64,000 nt of DNA, taken from NCBI GenBank assembly GCA_963922205.1, contig CAWUHX010000026.1, forward strand, positions 1,736,001-1,800,000. The letters are read 5' to 3'. Every line of letters starts with the position of its first letter. Position 1 is the stretch's first letter. The stretch comes from Romanomermis culicivorax (lineage: Eukaryota; Nematoda; Enoplea; Mermithida; Mermithidae). The notes beneath the pieces are model-generated. The model was not told the origin of the DNA and made no database searches. It worked only from the letters and a program-made list of their open reading frames with translations. The position numbers and the translations under genes were made by a program. Shown here in pieces: positions 42,477-55,061 of this stretch.

Positions 42477-45400
42477 CTACTGTGATTCAGCGGCTTGCAT
42501 CATATTTTTCGTGGCGTAAAATCGTTCTGATCCTTCCAAAGTCACCAGTTCGCCCGTCGGCGACGATATTCTAAAAACGACCGGAATTTCTTTCAACGAA
42601 GGGTTGTATTCTTGCAAAAATCTCAGCCAATAGGCCAACGATTCTTTGGACGATGAACCGGTTATCACTAAAGCTAAAATCGTACCGTCCGATTGTTCGT
42701 GGATAGTCGGGGTCAAGATTAATTTTCGTCGTGATTCTGAGTATTCTGTCGTATATTTATTGTCCAAGTTGGCCCATTCTTCGGGCGTGTGTAAATTATG
42801 ATTTTCGTCTAACAAATCGGCGTAGAATTTATTTTTCTCCGGTTCAGCGCACAACATAAAATAATTTAGGCTTTTCTTAACAGCCCACGCCCTGAAGGGA
42901 CCGTCGACATATATGGCTTGATTTTTAGGATGCCTGAATGGAAAAACGGAGTACTAAGGGTGCTTCTGAGAAGAGACTTGCAGCGCCGTTGCTTATCAAA
43001 CTGAATGATTCAGGTTTCACTTATTAGCAGTGGTTTATTTTAATAGAATAAAATTCATAGAGCTAACAACCAGGGCTGAGCAATATCAACTTAAAGTAAA
43101 ACACTTCTTTTCATTGTCAATTTTTCAAGTGTTCTCCTTCGAATGCGTTCGAATGTAACTTAACCATACATGCACGTTGGGGTGGGGTTCACCCCCAGCA
43201 GATTTGACTACCCCAGCAATGATTGAGAAGATGATGAAGGAAAATGAGCTAGAGAGAAGAAATAGTCGTCATAAAAATGGGAATAATGCTATAGTTTAAC
43301 AATTTTTCTAAACAAAGCATACTTTTGATTCCAAAAAGGTAAAATTAAAACTCAAAAGTGCAGTCTAAGCAAATAATTTCACATATCTGAATAATATAGG
43401 TTGAAGAATATGCTGCTTGGATGTTAAAAAACCGTTCTAAGACTTTTCTTTTCGTTGTCAAGAATGAAAAAACAATTTTTGTTCCACCCCCGTCCTGGAT
43501 GACCCAACAGAATTTCTATGCTGTGCATGTATAAACTTAACTATGTGTGTTATGCCTAAAGCTACAAACTGGCAAACGAAACATGCCGAGAAAGTCACGC
43601 TGTACCGAGACCTGGGCAAAGCGCTGATGTTTTCAAGCAGCTAGAAAGTTTTGTCAACCAGGTAGAGTAAAAAAATCAGCCAGAATTTTGAGTTTTCATT
43701 CACAGGAATCTACTTTTTTTGCTGTCTGATTTTCGATTACCTAATTTTCGATTTTTGATTGTATTTTTATTTTTTTGGTGGCCTGATTTTCAATGTTTGG
43801 TTGCCTGTTTTCCGATATTTGGTTATCTAATTTTGAATTCTGGGTTACTTGATTTTCGATTTTTGGTCGCTTGATTTTCAATTTTTGGTTACCAATTTTT
43901 CATTTTTTGGTGGCCTGTTTTTTGATTCTCGATTACTTCTTTTCAATTTTTGGTTAGCCAGTTTTACATTTTTGGTTGAAAAATTTTCAATTCTTGGTTG
44001 CCTAATTGTCGACCATTGGTTGCCTAAGTTTGAATTCCTGTTCCCGGTTGCATAATGCATAATTCGTTTTTCATTCCAGCGCTTAGCGACGGAAGCAGTT
44101 TTGGGAGTTTTTTTTATTCTCATGGAACTGTTTTTTTGTGATGCATGAATGTTTTTGAGCAGAATTTTGGATCAAAAAGTTGTCTAAATTTCCAGTGTTT
44201 CTAATGAGGGAATCAAGAAACACATTTTCGGACTTTTTAGCAAGTTAGAATGTCAATTTTTTTGGCTCTGGTAGCCGGATAATAGTAAGATAAATTCACA
44301 ATCGCAGCCGTCAAATTCAAGTGTGTCATTGTGGGATTATTGAATGTAAATAGTGTGCATGACGAACTTGTAGATTTTCAATCATGGTCTTTTTTACGTT
44401 CTTGAAGCTTCTCAGAATAATTGAAAGACCTGAAACCTTGTGTGCACTTACAGTTAAGCAAAGTGTTATTTGCTCCGTAATTCCAGGAGAATTTTCTTAC
44501 AGTAGCAAGTGTAGAAAGAAACGTAACAACATCAGTTTTAGGCAGCTTTGTCCAGACGGATAAGAATTCTTCTTCTGCGTCCGAAAAAGACCTTGTATAA
44601 ACTATTGTAATTGCTGTGATTTTCAATATAAACCTTGGATATTCAAAATCTGCTCGGTGCAGAATTTTTTAGTTATTTCTGCATGGCGCAGGCACCTGCA
44701 GAAAAAAGGAGCCAGAGTTCTAGATTATGATATTTTAGAATGCTGTAAAATGAATCACCTCAACGATTGTTCCCAAATGGAAGCCCCGAATTTACCTTCC
44801 AGAATGATGTTTTCATCGTTTTTGAAAACAAAAAATTGAACTGCAAATGTTTGAATAATTTTAATGGAGAGAAAAATAGGAGAAGAGTTATGAAAAAATC
44901 TCAATTTCTTTTGAAATCCAAACAGGATACTGAATATTGTAACTGTTAAGAACGGGGTGTGTTATTCTAGACGATGAAAACTATTAAATATTAAATGAAA
45001 AATTCGAAAAAATTGTAAACCAGAATTCTGACAGGCAACCAACCAAAATTCCAAGATTTTCAACTGGATAGACCATTGTAGTGTAAAACTTAAGACTGTA
45101 GAAAAATATGCATTTTTTTTGACAAAATACAGTTCAAAGACTAAGAAACAATAATATCCGTATCCATTTTTGTTTTGAATAGAACTGTTTCAACACTTAA
45201 CTGCGTTTGATCAGATTGTCGGAGAATATTTTCAGTCTGTCTATTTGTCGTTGATAGGCGAGAAAGTTTTTCTCATCGATTACAGTAACCAGCTTACTAT
45301 TTTTCTGAATTGAACTTAATTTCAACGATTCACTGCATCTGCGAATTCAAAATAAATGGACTATTGAAGAGTGATGTTAAGGAGCAATCTGCAATTATCA

Positions 45401-48400
45401 AATTTTTCTAGTTTTGATTGCATCGGAAGTTTTAACTAGTGATGTGCCGGTGCCACCCTTTTGCCGGTGCCGATTCCGGTCCAGGTGCCTAAGCACCGGC
45501 GCCGGGGCCAACTTTACATGATTTTTTTGCCTATTACAGATGAATTTTGTGTTCTTTTGTCATTTTCAATCATCTTTCTATAAGTGAGTTTGGTATACAA
45601 TTCTTACTGTTTTGTTTTTCACAGATTACATTCTTTCATTGAGTTAAAAAATAAAGTCTGGAGAATGGTTACTTATACATATACTACTCCATTGATTTTG
45701 AGATGATCGATGCAGTGATCCCATCAAAGTAAGCTCAATAATGAAAAAGTTAATGGAGCTTATTGATGTAATCAATGAAAAAAACTTGGTCATTATGCAG
45801 AGAACGGAATAGCCGAAAATTTTCTTCAACCAATTTCTCAAATAGAACTCTGGTATCAACGCAGTTCTGTCCAAATCGAAAGTGAATAAGCATGATATTT
45901 TTCAATAATATCGGTCCTTCCCAATCTTAGGTAGAAATCATGCATTTTTAAAACAAAAATTTCCGTCAAGTGCAAATTGTGTATCAAATTGTACTTATTA
46001 TTTGGTTTTCGCTGCATCTATCATAAATTAAATAGGCTATAGTCACTCTGCTGTAGAGGTTGAAAATTTAGGCAGGGCTAAAATCGTAAATTGTAAGGAT
46101 AGTACTTGAAATATGCCGCGCCATGCCGTGACTTTTTTTTGCTCTCGACTTTTTTGCGGGGGGGGGGGGGGTGGTGTACTACTTTCACCACAAAACAATT
46201 CAGACTTACAACTAACAAAAATGAATAATGCCCCTACGCTTTTACGGTGAAAAACCATTTACTATTTCAACCCTACTTTCCAGCTCCCAATCATGGAACT
46301 TGAATGTACTAATTATACGTAGAGAATAGTCAGACTTTGAACTGATTCCTGCAAATTTCAACAATGGGGCACAACATACTTTGGGAAACACTATTTGAAC
46401 CAGCATCTTCGGGAGTATGACCTTATTCCATCACTTATTAGGGTTGTAACAGTGCTTCCAATTGGAAGTGCTGATGCCGAATGTGGCTTTAGTATTACTA
46501 ATCACATTTGATTATGAATCACGAGTTTGAAACCAGGTACCACTCCTGACCCGGGTCAACGGATCTCGCATGTCTCAACTCATAGCAGGAAAGTATGCCA
46601 CAGCCTGGGTGGAGAAATATAACCATATGCGCACAGAAGACCCAACGTTGAAGCGGGAAAAAGGAAAGGAGAGCATGAAGAGGAAGAATTTTAAGAACAT
46701 AATGTTTTTCTTCCCAAGGGGCGATTTTTTGATAAATCAATCACATATACATAACTCATTATTTGATCTCCCAATTATATATATATAATGATTTCCTACA
46801 AGTAGTATATATTAATGTGCTCATATCCTTTCCTAAAAATCGCTAATATGGCACAGAAGTTGCACACTATCCCATTATCATTTGCTCAGTAAATGTGTCA
46901 AAAAGACCAGTGAGTAATTCCTCTCAAGCACACATTGTGCAATTTTTCTCGAATTACTATAACCTACTGAGGAGAGGATGGGGTCTACCAAAATTGTTTG
47001 CTACAGTGAGCTGTTTTTACGAGGGTAGTAAATGAATTTCCAAATCTAAGACCAGGGCAATACCCCCCCCACCCATGGGGTGCTCTGCTGTGCTGTCATA
47101 TGAAACTTTTACCATTCTGACAGCCAATGAAACCAAGGCAATATACAACTATTGCACTAAAGAAACTAGTCGAGGCGGTCAAGATAAACAAGGCATTGGG
47201 TGCAGCAGCTTCAAGAAGGACTTGGCATGGCAGGCGACCTATCCACAGGCTAATATAATATATTTAGCCAAGTAAAAAGCAACAGAAAAAGTGAAAATTA
47301 AGGTTCGAACAGGGAAAGAAATACAGATTAGCAGCAATCGAACGATATTAGAAAGTAGTTCCATAAAAACTTGGGACGTTGACCACGATAGTTCAGAAGT
47401 TTTAGTTAAAAAAATCGTGAAGTTTATTTCCTTTGATCAACAGCCTGTATCGGTTGCAGAAAATAAGGTTTTTGGAGCTATTGAAACACCTTTAACCAAA
47501 ATTCGAGTATCTGTGAAAAAAATCACAGGCACCGGCCGGTGCCAGTACCGGCGCCAGTGCCTGGGACATCACTAACATAACTTGTTGTTTTTCAAGAGGA
47601 AGCCTTTTTCAAAGAACTATAATTAAGTTTGAGAATATAAAAGTTCTAAGCAACTAAAACGTCAAAAATGAAGAACATAAATTAGGATGGGCACACAATA
47701 CGATACCTGCCAAAAGAAAAGTTCATCACTCACACACTATTTTTAAATGCAAAAATTATCTCAAATTTATGATAAATTATTGAACAGAATCGTCACGAAA
47801 CAGAAAAAGTTCGTGTTGAAAATCAGAACACAAAAATCGGTGAAGATGTATTGTTAAAAATTGCAAGACAACATGGGTGAACAAGGTCCAAGTTTTAGGT
47901 GGGGGATAAATTCTAAAATCAAGATATAGCAATTTTTGTTTGGAGATCAAAGCCGTGATGTTATTTTTTTGTCACGCCCTTACCGATTCTTCTTGTTCAT
48001 TGATTTTGGAATTTATACAATTTAATTCAAAGCTGGCAAATATATCAAGCCTGGGTTGCTCATTTGCGCACCGACATAGTCCAGCAAAAAGAACCAGAAA
48101 TGAAAAAAATTGCATGATGAAGTTGAACAAACTGATTTTGTCTGATTTTCTAGCAGTGCTATATTTTAACAAAGGCCTGATTTTAATATTTTTTTATTGT
48201 TATAATGCGGCTATATTAAAACTTAAAACTCAGTGCTTGATGCTCAGAATTTTATGTATAGTAAATGAGTGGTGTAGATATCCAAATAATAAATAGCGTA
48301 TCTTTTGAATGTTCATGCATTAAATCACTAGTCTTACAGGTACCTACAATGTAAATACCTGGTCTCTAGAACAATCATATAGAAAATCACTGGTCTACTG

Positions 48401-51400
48401 GTCCTAAACAAAGCAAATACCTGGTCTTAGGAACCGTTAGATAGTAATTCAGTGCTCAATCGATAACTAAATAGTAAATAAGTGATTTATAAATTATTCA
48501 GACAATTTATAACTGATTTTAGGTACCTGAATCATAAGTATCTGGTTTCTAGAATAATCAAATAGAAAATAACTGGTCCGTAAGTACTGAAACGGTAAAT
48601 ATCTGGTCTTAAAAATGCTCAACATAGTAAATCACTGGTCTATGCTCAGATAATCACTGTTGTGTATCTACCCTTATAATAAATACCTGCTCTGCTGAGT
48701 GCTTAGATAGTAAATAAGTAATATGATGTGCCTAAATTTTAATTTTCTTGTCTTCAAAATGGTCAGATAGTAAATCACTAGCTTGTAGGTACCAAATAGT
48801 AAATAGTTGCCCTTCAGATTAATCAGATAGTAAATCCCTGGGTTAGACCTCAGTTCGGGGATAATACCGGGGCTCTCTCCCTAATCGAGCTCTAACTCAC
48901 TTTCTCAAATGATCCTGCTGTAAAGAGCTTTGCCCGCTAACTAGCCACGTGTCTTCCTTTGCATCGGGTAAAGATTCGGAGAAAAAAGTCGTAACGATGT
49001 TGGCCGGATCGCGGCAAATACGATTCATAATTATTTTAGCTAATTCTAATTCCGAATTGGGAAGCGGGTTGGGTACTGGATTTGGATTGGCGTGTTTAAA
49101 TTTCGGCATCCAGTATAGCATATACTTGACTTTCAACATGGCCGACGACGCGTTACCGAAAACGCTTTCCACCAGCTTGTAAAAAGCTTTATCGATGTGG
49201 ACGCCTGAAAATAATGTGAACACATTATTTGCCTTTCACAATGCGAGATATAAAATTTTTGAAGACAATGGAAGGACAATTGATTTGACATTTATAGATA
49301 GGACGGTTATCCGTATACGGAGCACACATGTCATCGGGGGAAATGACATAAGAATCCCCCAAGTGGAGATATGATGAACCCCAGGTCTGTCAATCATATG
49401 GCTATCCTAATGTCCTAAGGTTAGCCATAAGGACCCCGCCCCTTTGGATGAAAAAAAAACAAAAAAAATGATATTTTTCGTAGAAAATGATCGTTTTTGA
49501 CAAAAATAGTCAAAAATTCAAATTCTTTCTCGCTTCGCACCACAAATACGATGATATTTTAGACATAAATTGCTATTTTTCCACGCACCCTTGATGAAAA
49601 GTCCGAGGACCTTCCTTATTGGAAAATTTTTGCCGTGGATATCTGAAAGTAACTGCGGCAAAACTATGTTGAACCATATCGTCCTTTAAATAATTCCTTG
49701 TCTGATAATAAATTTGACCAAACATCAGTTATGAATGAACTTGAATTTGATTCCAATATATAGTTTAGAATATAGATAAAAATTATACAGAGGGGCTTAA
49801 GATACTCATCTTAAGAGACAATGTCTGAGAAAATTTAGAGCCCTATGTAAAACATTGACCTCAAATTAAATTAACCTTGAAAATTACATATCTGGTGTAA
49901 CTTGATCCGTTAGTAACGAAAATAATATTCATTTCATACATTTAACGGAGCCCCGAAGTCTGGGGGGGGGGTGTCGGGCGACTTTTTTTGGGCCGGGGGT
50001 CCGTAATTCCCAAAATTTGGGGGGAGGGGAGGGGTCTCTCAAGGGAAAAATATTTTTTCCGCTAAAAAGTCCAAAAAGGTTCAAAAAAGTAATTTTTTTC
50101 TGAAAAGACCGGAAAAATGTATTCAAGGCGCGAAGCGCCTAGGAAATTCACATTTTTTACCATTTTTTGTTCAAAAACTGACATTTTTCATCAAAAAATG
50201 GACATTTGTCGGTATTTTTCCGACCAAAAGTATGGGGGTCCCTACGGCTGTCATATGGCTAGCCATTGGATTGGAAAATCCTTTGGGAGGGGCGGTCGCC
50301 CAATGGCTAGCCATATAGTCGACGATTTCTGGCGGGGTGTTCCCATGGCACTTCCCCCCAATTACATGTATGACTCATTTCGCCTGAAAATTAAATCACG
50401 CAAAGCTACAGTAAGACAAAATAAGGAAATTTTTGATTCTTTCGATTTTTCACATACACTTTTTCTCTTCGAACTTTTGCAAATTTAGGTACGTCAGACC
50501 ATACATGTAACGGAGCTCCGAGGTCTGGGGGGGGGTTGGAGCACTTTTTTGGGGCCGGGGGTCAGTAATTCCCAAAATTTTGGGGGGAGGGGTCCCTGAA
50601 GGGAAAAAAAATTCAATTTTTACCATGAAAAATGTCCGAAAAACGGTTTAAAAAGTAGTAATTTTTGTCTAAAAAATGATAAAATCGCCGAGAAAATTGA
50701 CGTTTTTGACCATTTTTTGTTCAAAAATTGACATTTTTCATGGAAAAAATGACATTTTTCAGTATTTTTCCGACTAAAACTATGGGGGTCCCTAGGGCTA
50801 CCATATGGCTAGCCATAGGATTGGAAAATCCTGGGGGGGGCCGCCCAATGGCTAGCCATATGGTCGACGATTTCTGGGGGGGGGAGGGGTTCTCATAGCA
50901 CTTCCCCCCAATTACATGTATGCGTCAGACCTCCTGTTCTGTAAATTTACCTAATATTAGGCGAATGAATGGGCTACAATTTACTGTAGGATTTATGTGT
51001 ACAATGCGTATTAGGAATACAGCGGTGCCCGAAACATCAAATTTTGAGAGAAAAAATATCACCATATTCAAGGCCGTACTTACTTAGGGAGGGCGGGGGG
51101 CGGCCGCTTCGTTGGGACTTTGTTATATTTCTTACAAAAATCACTATATCTACTACTAAATCTCAGAAGCACCAAAAATATCCTCAAAGAAGAGATAGTC
51201 TACGATGTCTTCTACCTGCTGACAAAAATTTACGGAAATTCATTTACTGTTAGGGTGTCGCACGACTTGGAGTTTGAAAACCATCTTATAATTACACATT
51301 ATGATAATCTCTATCTTCATGTCGGAGTATCAAAGCTTGATAAAAATAATTCCCAAACTACATTAAAAATATAAGGGTTACAGTATCCTAAAGTTCGGAA

Positions 51401-54400
51401 TTTTCGCATTTCTTGATATTTTTCTGTCCATTTACGCGACTTGAGATGTATCGGCCTGGGCATGAAGTAACTTTATTATTGACGATTTATTAGATACGGA
51501 ATACAATGCTCTATAATGTAGTATAAAAATGTTTTCCGGATTTTGCATTTTACAGTTTTTAGGAAGTATTAAATGTCAAAAATGAGACGGTAAAAATGTT
51601 GAAAAACCTGGATTCTTTCCACAAAAATGACTATACGTACTGCTAAAACACAAAAGGTCCGAAAATTTCCCTATGCAGTGGATAGTTAGTTTTTTATTTA
51701 TCACAACGAATCCTACCAAAAATCGTGCCTTAACCATCACAACTAAATGCAAACGTTGGCCCAAATTTTACCGTTTCTGAATAATTAAGTAATGAAAATT
51801 TCGTTTATAAAAAATATTCATTTATTATAAACTAAAAAAATAATTTTTGGGGTCTCCGTTAAGTAAAGATATTTGCGTTTTGAGTTATTGCTCCGTATTC
51901 ACTCCTAGATAATTTGACCTGTTTTTCTTTGAGATCTTAGACTATTTTTCCTCGAATTTTTTATTTTATCTTCTCCTGGTGATTTTCTGAACATCATGTA
52001 TATACTGTGCGCAGCCAGCCTCTACATTACTTACATTCTACTTTGTTTCCATCAGTAATCAAAAACTTTACAATAGAGATATCAATATCATATTGTTTGA
52101 ATACGACTAATAAAATCCCATCTAACTAAGGATAAGATAGTATTAAATATCCAAAAGGTTATTCAATCCATTTAATTTGACTGAACATCGAGCTTCTGTA
52201 ACAAGAATGGGATCCCGTCAGGTCATACTTGAAAGCTCGGACACAGACCGAGATTCGAAAACTGCAAACTTAAAATAAAGTTTTTATCATATTTCATTAA
52301 CAATTTTAATGAAGTTGAAGCGTGAAAAGCATATTATCCTCCAAACTAGAATGCACACGCTCATTACGAGTCCAGGCATTGAAAGTACCAACGAAAGACA
52401 TGACGAAAAAATTATTCAAGTGTCAACTTTTACTTTCGTACTCGAACTGTCACAAAACATACAACAAATCAGTTATTTTGTGAAAAATAAGCCAATAAAT
52501 CAAAGGATCCTTCGCTAATTGACCGTTTTCCATATGTACTTTTTTGGTTATGATATTGACCTTTTAGAAAACGCCAGAAAACTAGTAAATGTTTGCTCAA
52601 TTTAAAATCGTTACGATACTCTATGTGGATGTAAATCTCAAACCTTATGATGGATTTTTCCCCAAATATCGCATTGAGAGAGCACTTCAAATATGATATT
52701 AGATAGATTTAGTGACAGAATTGAAAAAAAAACGGCAGAAGCCAGTAAGTTCTAAAGCTAGAAATTCCAGTTTAACGATTGAGTGTTTTGTAGTGATTTC
52801 ATGGACTTTATCTTAAAAATCATCTGTCAACATTTATCAATTTATCCTTCCTTATTATGAATTATGAGCAGATCCCCAGCATAACGAAACAGAATTTACA
52901 GCGAAAAGTGAAACATCCTCTTACCGTAATATCCCATCTGATCCAACAATTGTTTGCAACAATCTTGATGTCTGGGATAAAACATGATGTCAGCCTAAGT
53001 TGAAAAAAATAAATAACAAACAAAATTAAGTATATAAATACCTACTTGAATGATATTTCTAGCGACCATTTTCCCCTTGGGGAAAAGATCCACTAACTGT
53101 CTATAGACTTCAAGATTTTCGTGAACGCCAAATTCTTTCATTCGTTTCAATGCGGCGAAAATAAAGTCGACATGACCTCGGAGGTGGACATTTCTTTCTC
53201 TGAACATACCTTAACGAAAAATCTTTTCTAAAATATACACCGACAATTTCACTATTAAAAAGTTCAATCTCTCGGAGTTCTAGAGATTTCGCATAAGTTC
53301 TAACCGACTGAACCAAGTAAGATCTGAAAAACGGAGGCAATTAAAGATAAAAATAAATTACTGAAATAAGATAAATTATTAAAAAATGATCATTATTAAT
53401 CTATGTTTTGATGATGGATTTTTATTTGGAATTCTTTCGAATATATCAAATATTATATGGTAAAGAGTTTTGTGCATTCTGAAATACTGTGATACAGTTT
53501 TTTGTACACTGCGTGGTGTGCACGGTACACAAATTGGGTCAAAAAGTTTGTGCACTGTAAGAAAAAATCTCCATGTTGATATAATGAATTCATGAGATGC
53601 TCACTGCCGCTGACGTTTGCATAGAAAAAATAATAGAAGAACAACTAAAAACTAAAACGAAAAATCCTAAATTGTCTGAAATTCCACTGGCGACATTTCT
53701 GTGATCAGTCAAGGTAAAAAATCAATGGACTGCACTTAATCTATCCTTAGTTCTGGCGCAAAGCGCGAAAAAAATTTTGAAGTTTTATACTCTAGGACGC
53801 TGATAAGTGAATGCTTTCAAGACAAATTTTTGCCTTAAGATTTCATTTTTCAGTCTAGAATGATGATCAAACGGAGCGAAGAGATCAGCGTGAATTCAAT
53901 GACGTTGAATAAATTCGGGCGAAACAGCAGCATGATAAAAAAGCGGTCTAATTTTGCGGTCAATCAAATCATTTTTTCCATAGAAAAACAGTGTGGAAAT
54001 CATATCGAAAGCATGCAACTTGAAAATCTGCATGATGTGAAAATGGACTTCTGCTCTATGCACAAAACGCCCTGAAACATTTGCGCACGAGCTTTAAAAA
54101 CTGTGCTCAGAACACAAAAAAACCTGCTGCGCATACATGCACATAGGGGGAAGGGGGTAAACCCCGTTACCTGACACCCTGGAAGGGGGGTAAACCACCT
54201 TGCCTGACACCCTGGCCACCCCCTGGCCCAAAAAAATAGTCAAACATCGTCCTGAACTTTTTTGAAGACAGCTTTTTTTGATGATTTTTGTGCATATTTT
54301 GTATGAAAAACAGGCTTGCAGAACTTTTTTCTGTTTTTTTTTGTTCGCCTACCCCTACCCCCCTGAAAAAAGTCCAAGGACCCCTCCTGGAAAATTTTTG

Positions 54401-54846
54401 CCGTGCATGGCTGCTGCTGCGGTGCATCGAAACTTAGTGTTATTTCTAGTAAATTTGAGTAATAATGAATATTTAAGTAATTTTCTGTTTCATAAGATTG
54501 AAAGGAGAAATAATGAAAATAGTCACTAATTGCTTTTTCGAAAGCTTCTTGATTTTTGGAATCGACCGGTATTTGATCGAAAAAGTGTGTCTGTTTGACG
54601 AGGCTAGTGCCGGCGTCGCGAAACGAAACCTTCTTTTTCTTGCGTTTTTCGGCTTCTTGCGAGTCGTAAGGATCGAACAAACGAATCGACGACGTTTGAA
54701 CAGAGCGATTTGAAGACTGCTGAAGCACAAAAAGTACTTTGTTCTGTAAATTGACAATAAGGAACACTTACCTTGATCACACTCATCATATTTTGAATAC
54801 TAGAAGCGAATATTGTGCGGAAAAAAGTTGACGATGCTGCCAACAT
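42477..54846 (-). CDS. ECSIT: ECSIT, mitochondrial complex I assembly / Toll signalling adaptor
   Basis: Six exons: 54846..54772, 54719..54527, 53209..53046, 52994..52925, 49204..48901, 42933..42477, all joining in frame to 420 residues, close to the usual length of about 430. Recognition rests on HVDFIFAALKRMKEFGV followed by VYRQLVDLFPKGKMV, YPRHQDCCKQLLDQM, YMLYWMPKF and IYVDGPFRAW, all ECSIT landmarks. The N-terminus is rich in S, T, R and hydrophobics, as expected for a mitochondrial presequence. In animals the protein helps assemble respiratory complex I and links Toll and BMP signalling. Intron 1 is only 52 nt; introns 4 and 5 (3.7 and 6.0 kb) are loaded with repeats. An alternative acceptor 24 bases upstream in intron 1 would add eight residues but makes an implausible 28-nt intron. 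Confidence 0.93.
43165..43533. mobile_element. MITE, CATACATG family, subfamily M3 (369 bp)
   Basis: Starts CATACATGCACG and ends GCATGTATA. It is flanked by exact 8-bp target duplications AACTTAAC at 43157-43164 and 43534-43541. Inverted relative of 59707-60075, with the same length. It lies in ECSIT intron 5. Confidence 0.85.
43727..44060. repeat. Degenerate tandem repeat, unit about 23-24 bp
   Basis: A run of about 14 units of the type TTGGTTGCCTGATTTTCGAT with variable spacing. Short frames on both strands are artefacts of the repeat. Confidence 0.85.
45436..47577 (+). mobile_element. Degenerate hAT transposon
   Basis: Inverted ends TAGTGATGTGCCGGTGCC and, at the right, complement of TTAGTGATGTCCCAGGCA enclose 2.1 kb. 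GC-rich GCCGGTGCC/GGCACCGG words adjoin both ends. At about 46433-46508 a frame reads VVTVLPIGSADAECGFS, matching the hAT dimerisation domain (usual form LP-x-x-x-A-x-x-ERxFS). The transposase is otherwise broken by stops and frameshifts. No clean 8-bp target duplication was found. Confidence 0.7.
46158..46171. repeat. Poly-G tract
   Basis: About 14 consecutive G within the hAT remnant; prone to sequencing length error. Confidence 0.8.
48250..48860. repeat. Degenerate tandem repeat, unit about 60-65 bp
   Basis: Repeated words AGTAAATACCTGGTCT, TCAGATAGTAAATCACTGGT and GGTACC recur about nine times with heavy divergence. It ends 40 bases before ECSIT exon 5's donor side. Confidence 0.8.
49935..50372. 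mobile_element. MITE, CATACATG family, subfamily M2, copy 1 (438 bp)
   Basis: Starts CATACATTTAACGGAG and ends CAATTACATGTATG. Flanks ATTCATTT (49927-49934) and ACTCATTT (50373-50380) are an 8-bp target duplication with one mismatch. Interior has G-rich tracts and CATATGGCTAGCCAT words. In ECSIT intron 4. Confidence 0.85.
50499..50922. mobile_element. MITE, CATACATG family, subfamily M2, copy 2 (424 bp)
   Basis: Same orientation and content as the copy at 49935. Perfect 11-bp ends CATACATGTAA/TTACATGTATG and an exact target duplication CGTCAGAC at 50491-50498 and 50923-50930. Confidence 0.92.
54132..54413. mobile_element. MITE, CATACATG family, subfamily M1, copy 1 (inverted)
   Basis: Begins CATACATGCAC and ends GTGCATGGCTG, with the exact 8-bp duplication CTGCTGCG at 54124-54131 and 54414-54421. 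It abuts the region just after the ECSIT exon 2 donor, so transcript reading into intron 2 meets it within 120 bases. Confidence 0.85.
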
Positions 54847-55061
54847 ATCGGCCTTTAATTGCTCACCGTGTCAGATTATCGGTAGAGCCTGAAAAATCGA
54901 AAGGATAAAGAGAAGCATGGTTAACGTTTAAAGTTCAAATATGCTAAAAAGTATTGCGATTACCGCCGAAGAATTCACGAGTCACAAAAACTTTTATTTT
55001 CGAAGATTACGCATCTTTAATTCAACAACAAAACATAACAACAGACATATACTGAAATAAT
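54847..55061. other. Intergenic space between EMC1 and ECSIT
   Basis: Only 215 bases separate the EMC1 stop from the ECSIT start. It must hold the EMC1 3' UTR and the ECSIT promoter. AATTATTTCAGTATA-type sequence and ATTGAATTAAA-like words appear on the minus strand; no strong TATA box is seen. Confidence 0.6.

Noticed and set aside
43849-44123. Overlapping frames on both strands rich in F, L and N or K
   Set aside because: They are translations of the 24-bp tandem repeat.
45851-45864. Fourteen bases (TGGTATCAACGCAG) matching the amplification adapter inside the contig
   Set aside because: The match stops at 14 bases, is not at a contig end and is flanked by ordinary sequence. Chance or an internal priming site is more likely than an adapter.
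54240-54767. Single 175-codon minus-strand frame covering ECSIT exon 2 and beyond
   Set aside because: It reads past a good donor at 54526 into a MITE; the spliced form matches the ECSIT family.
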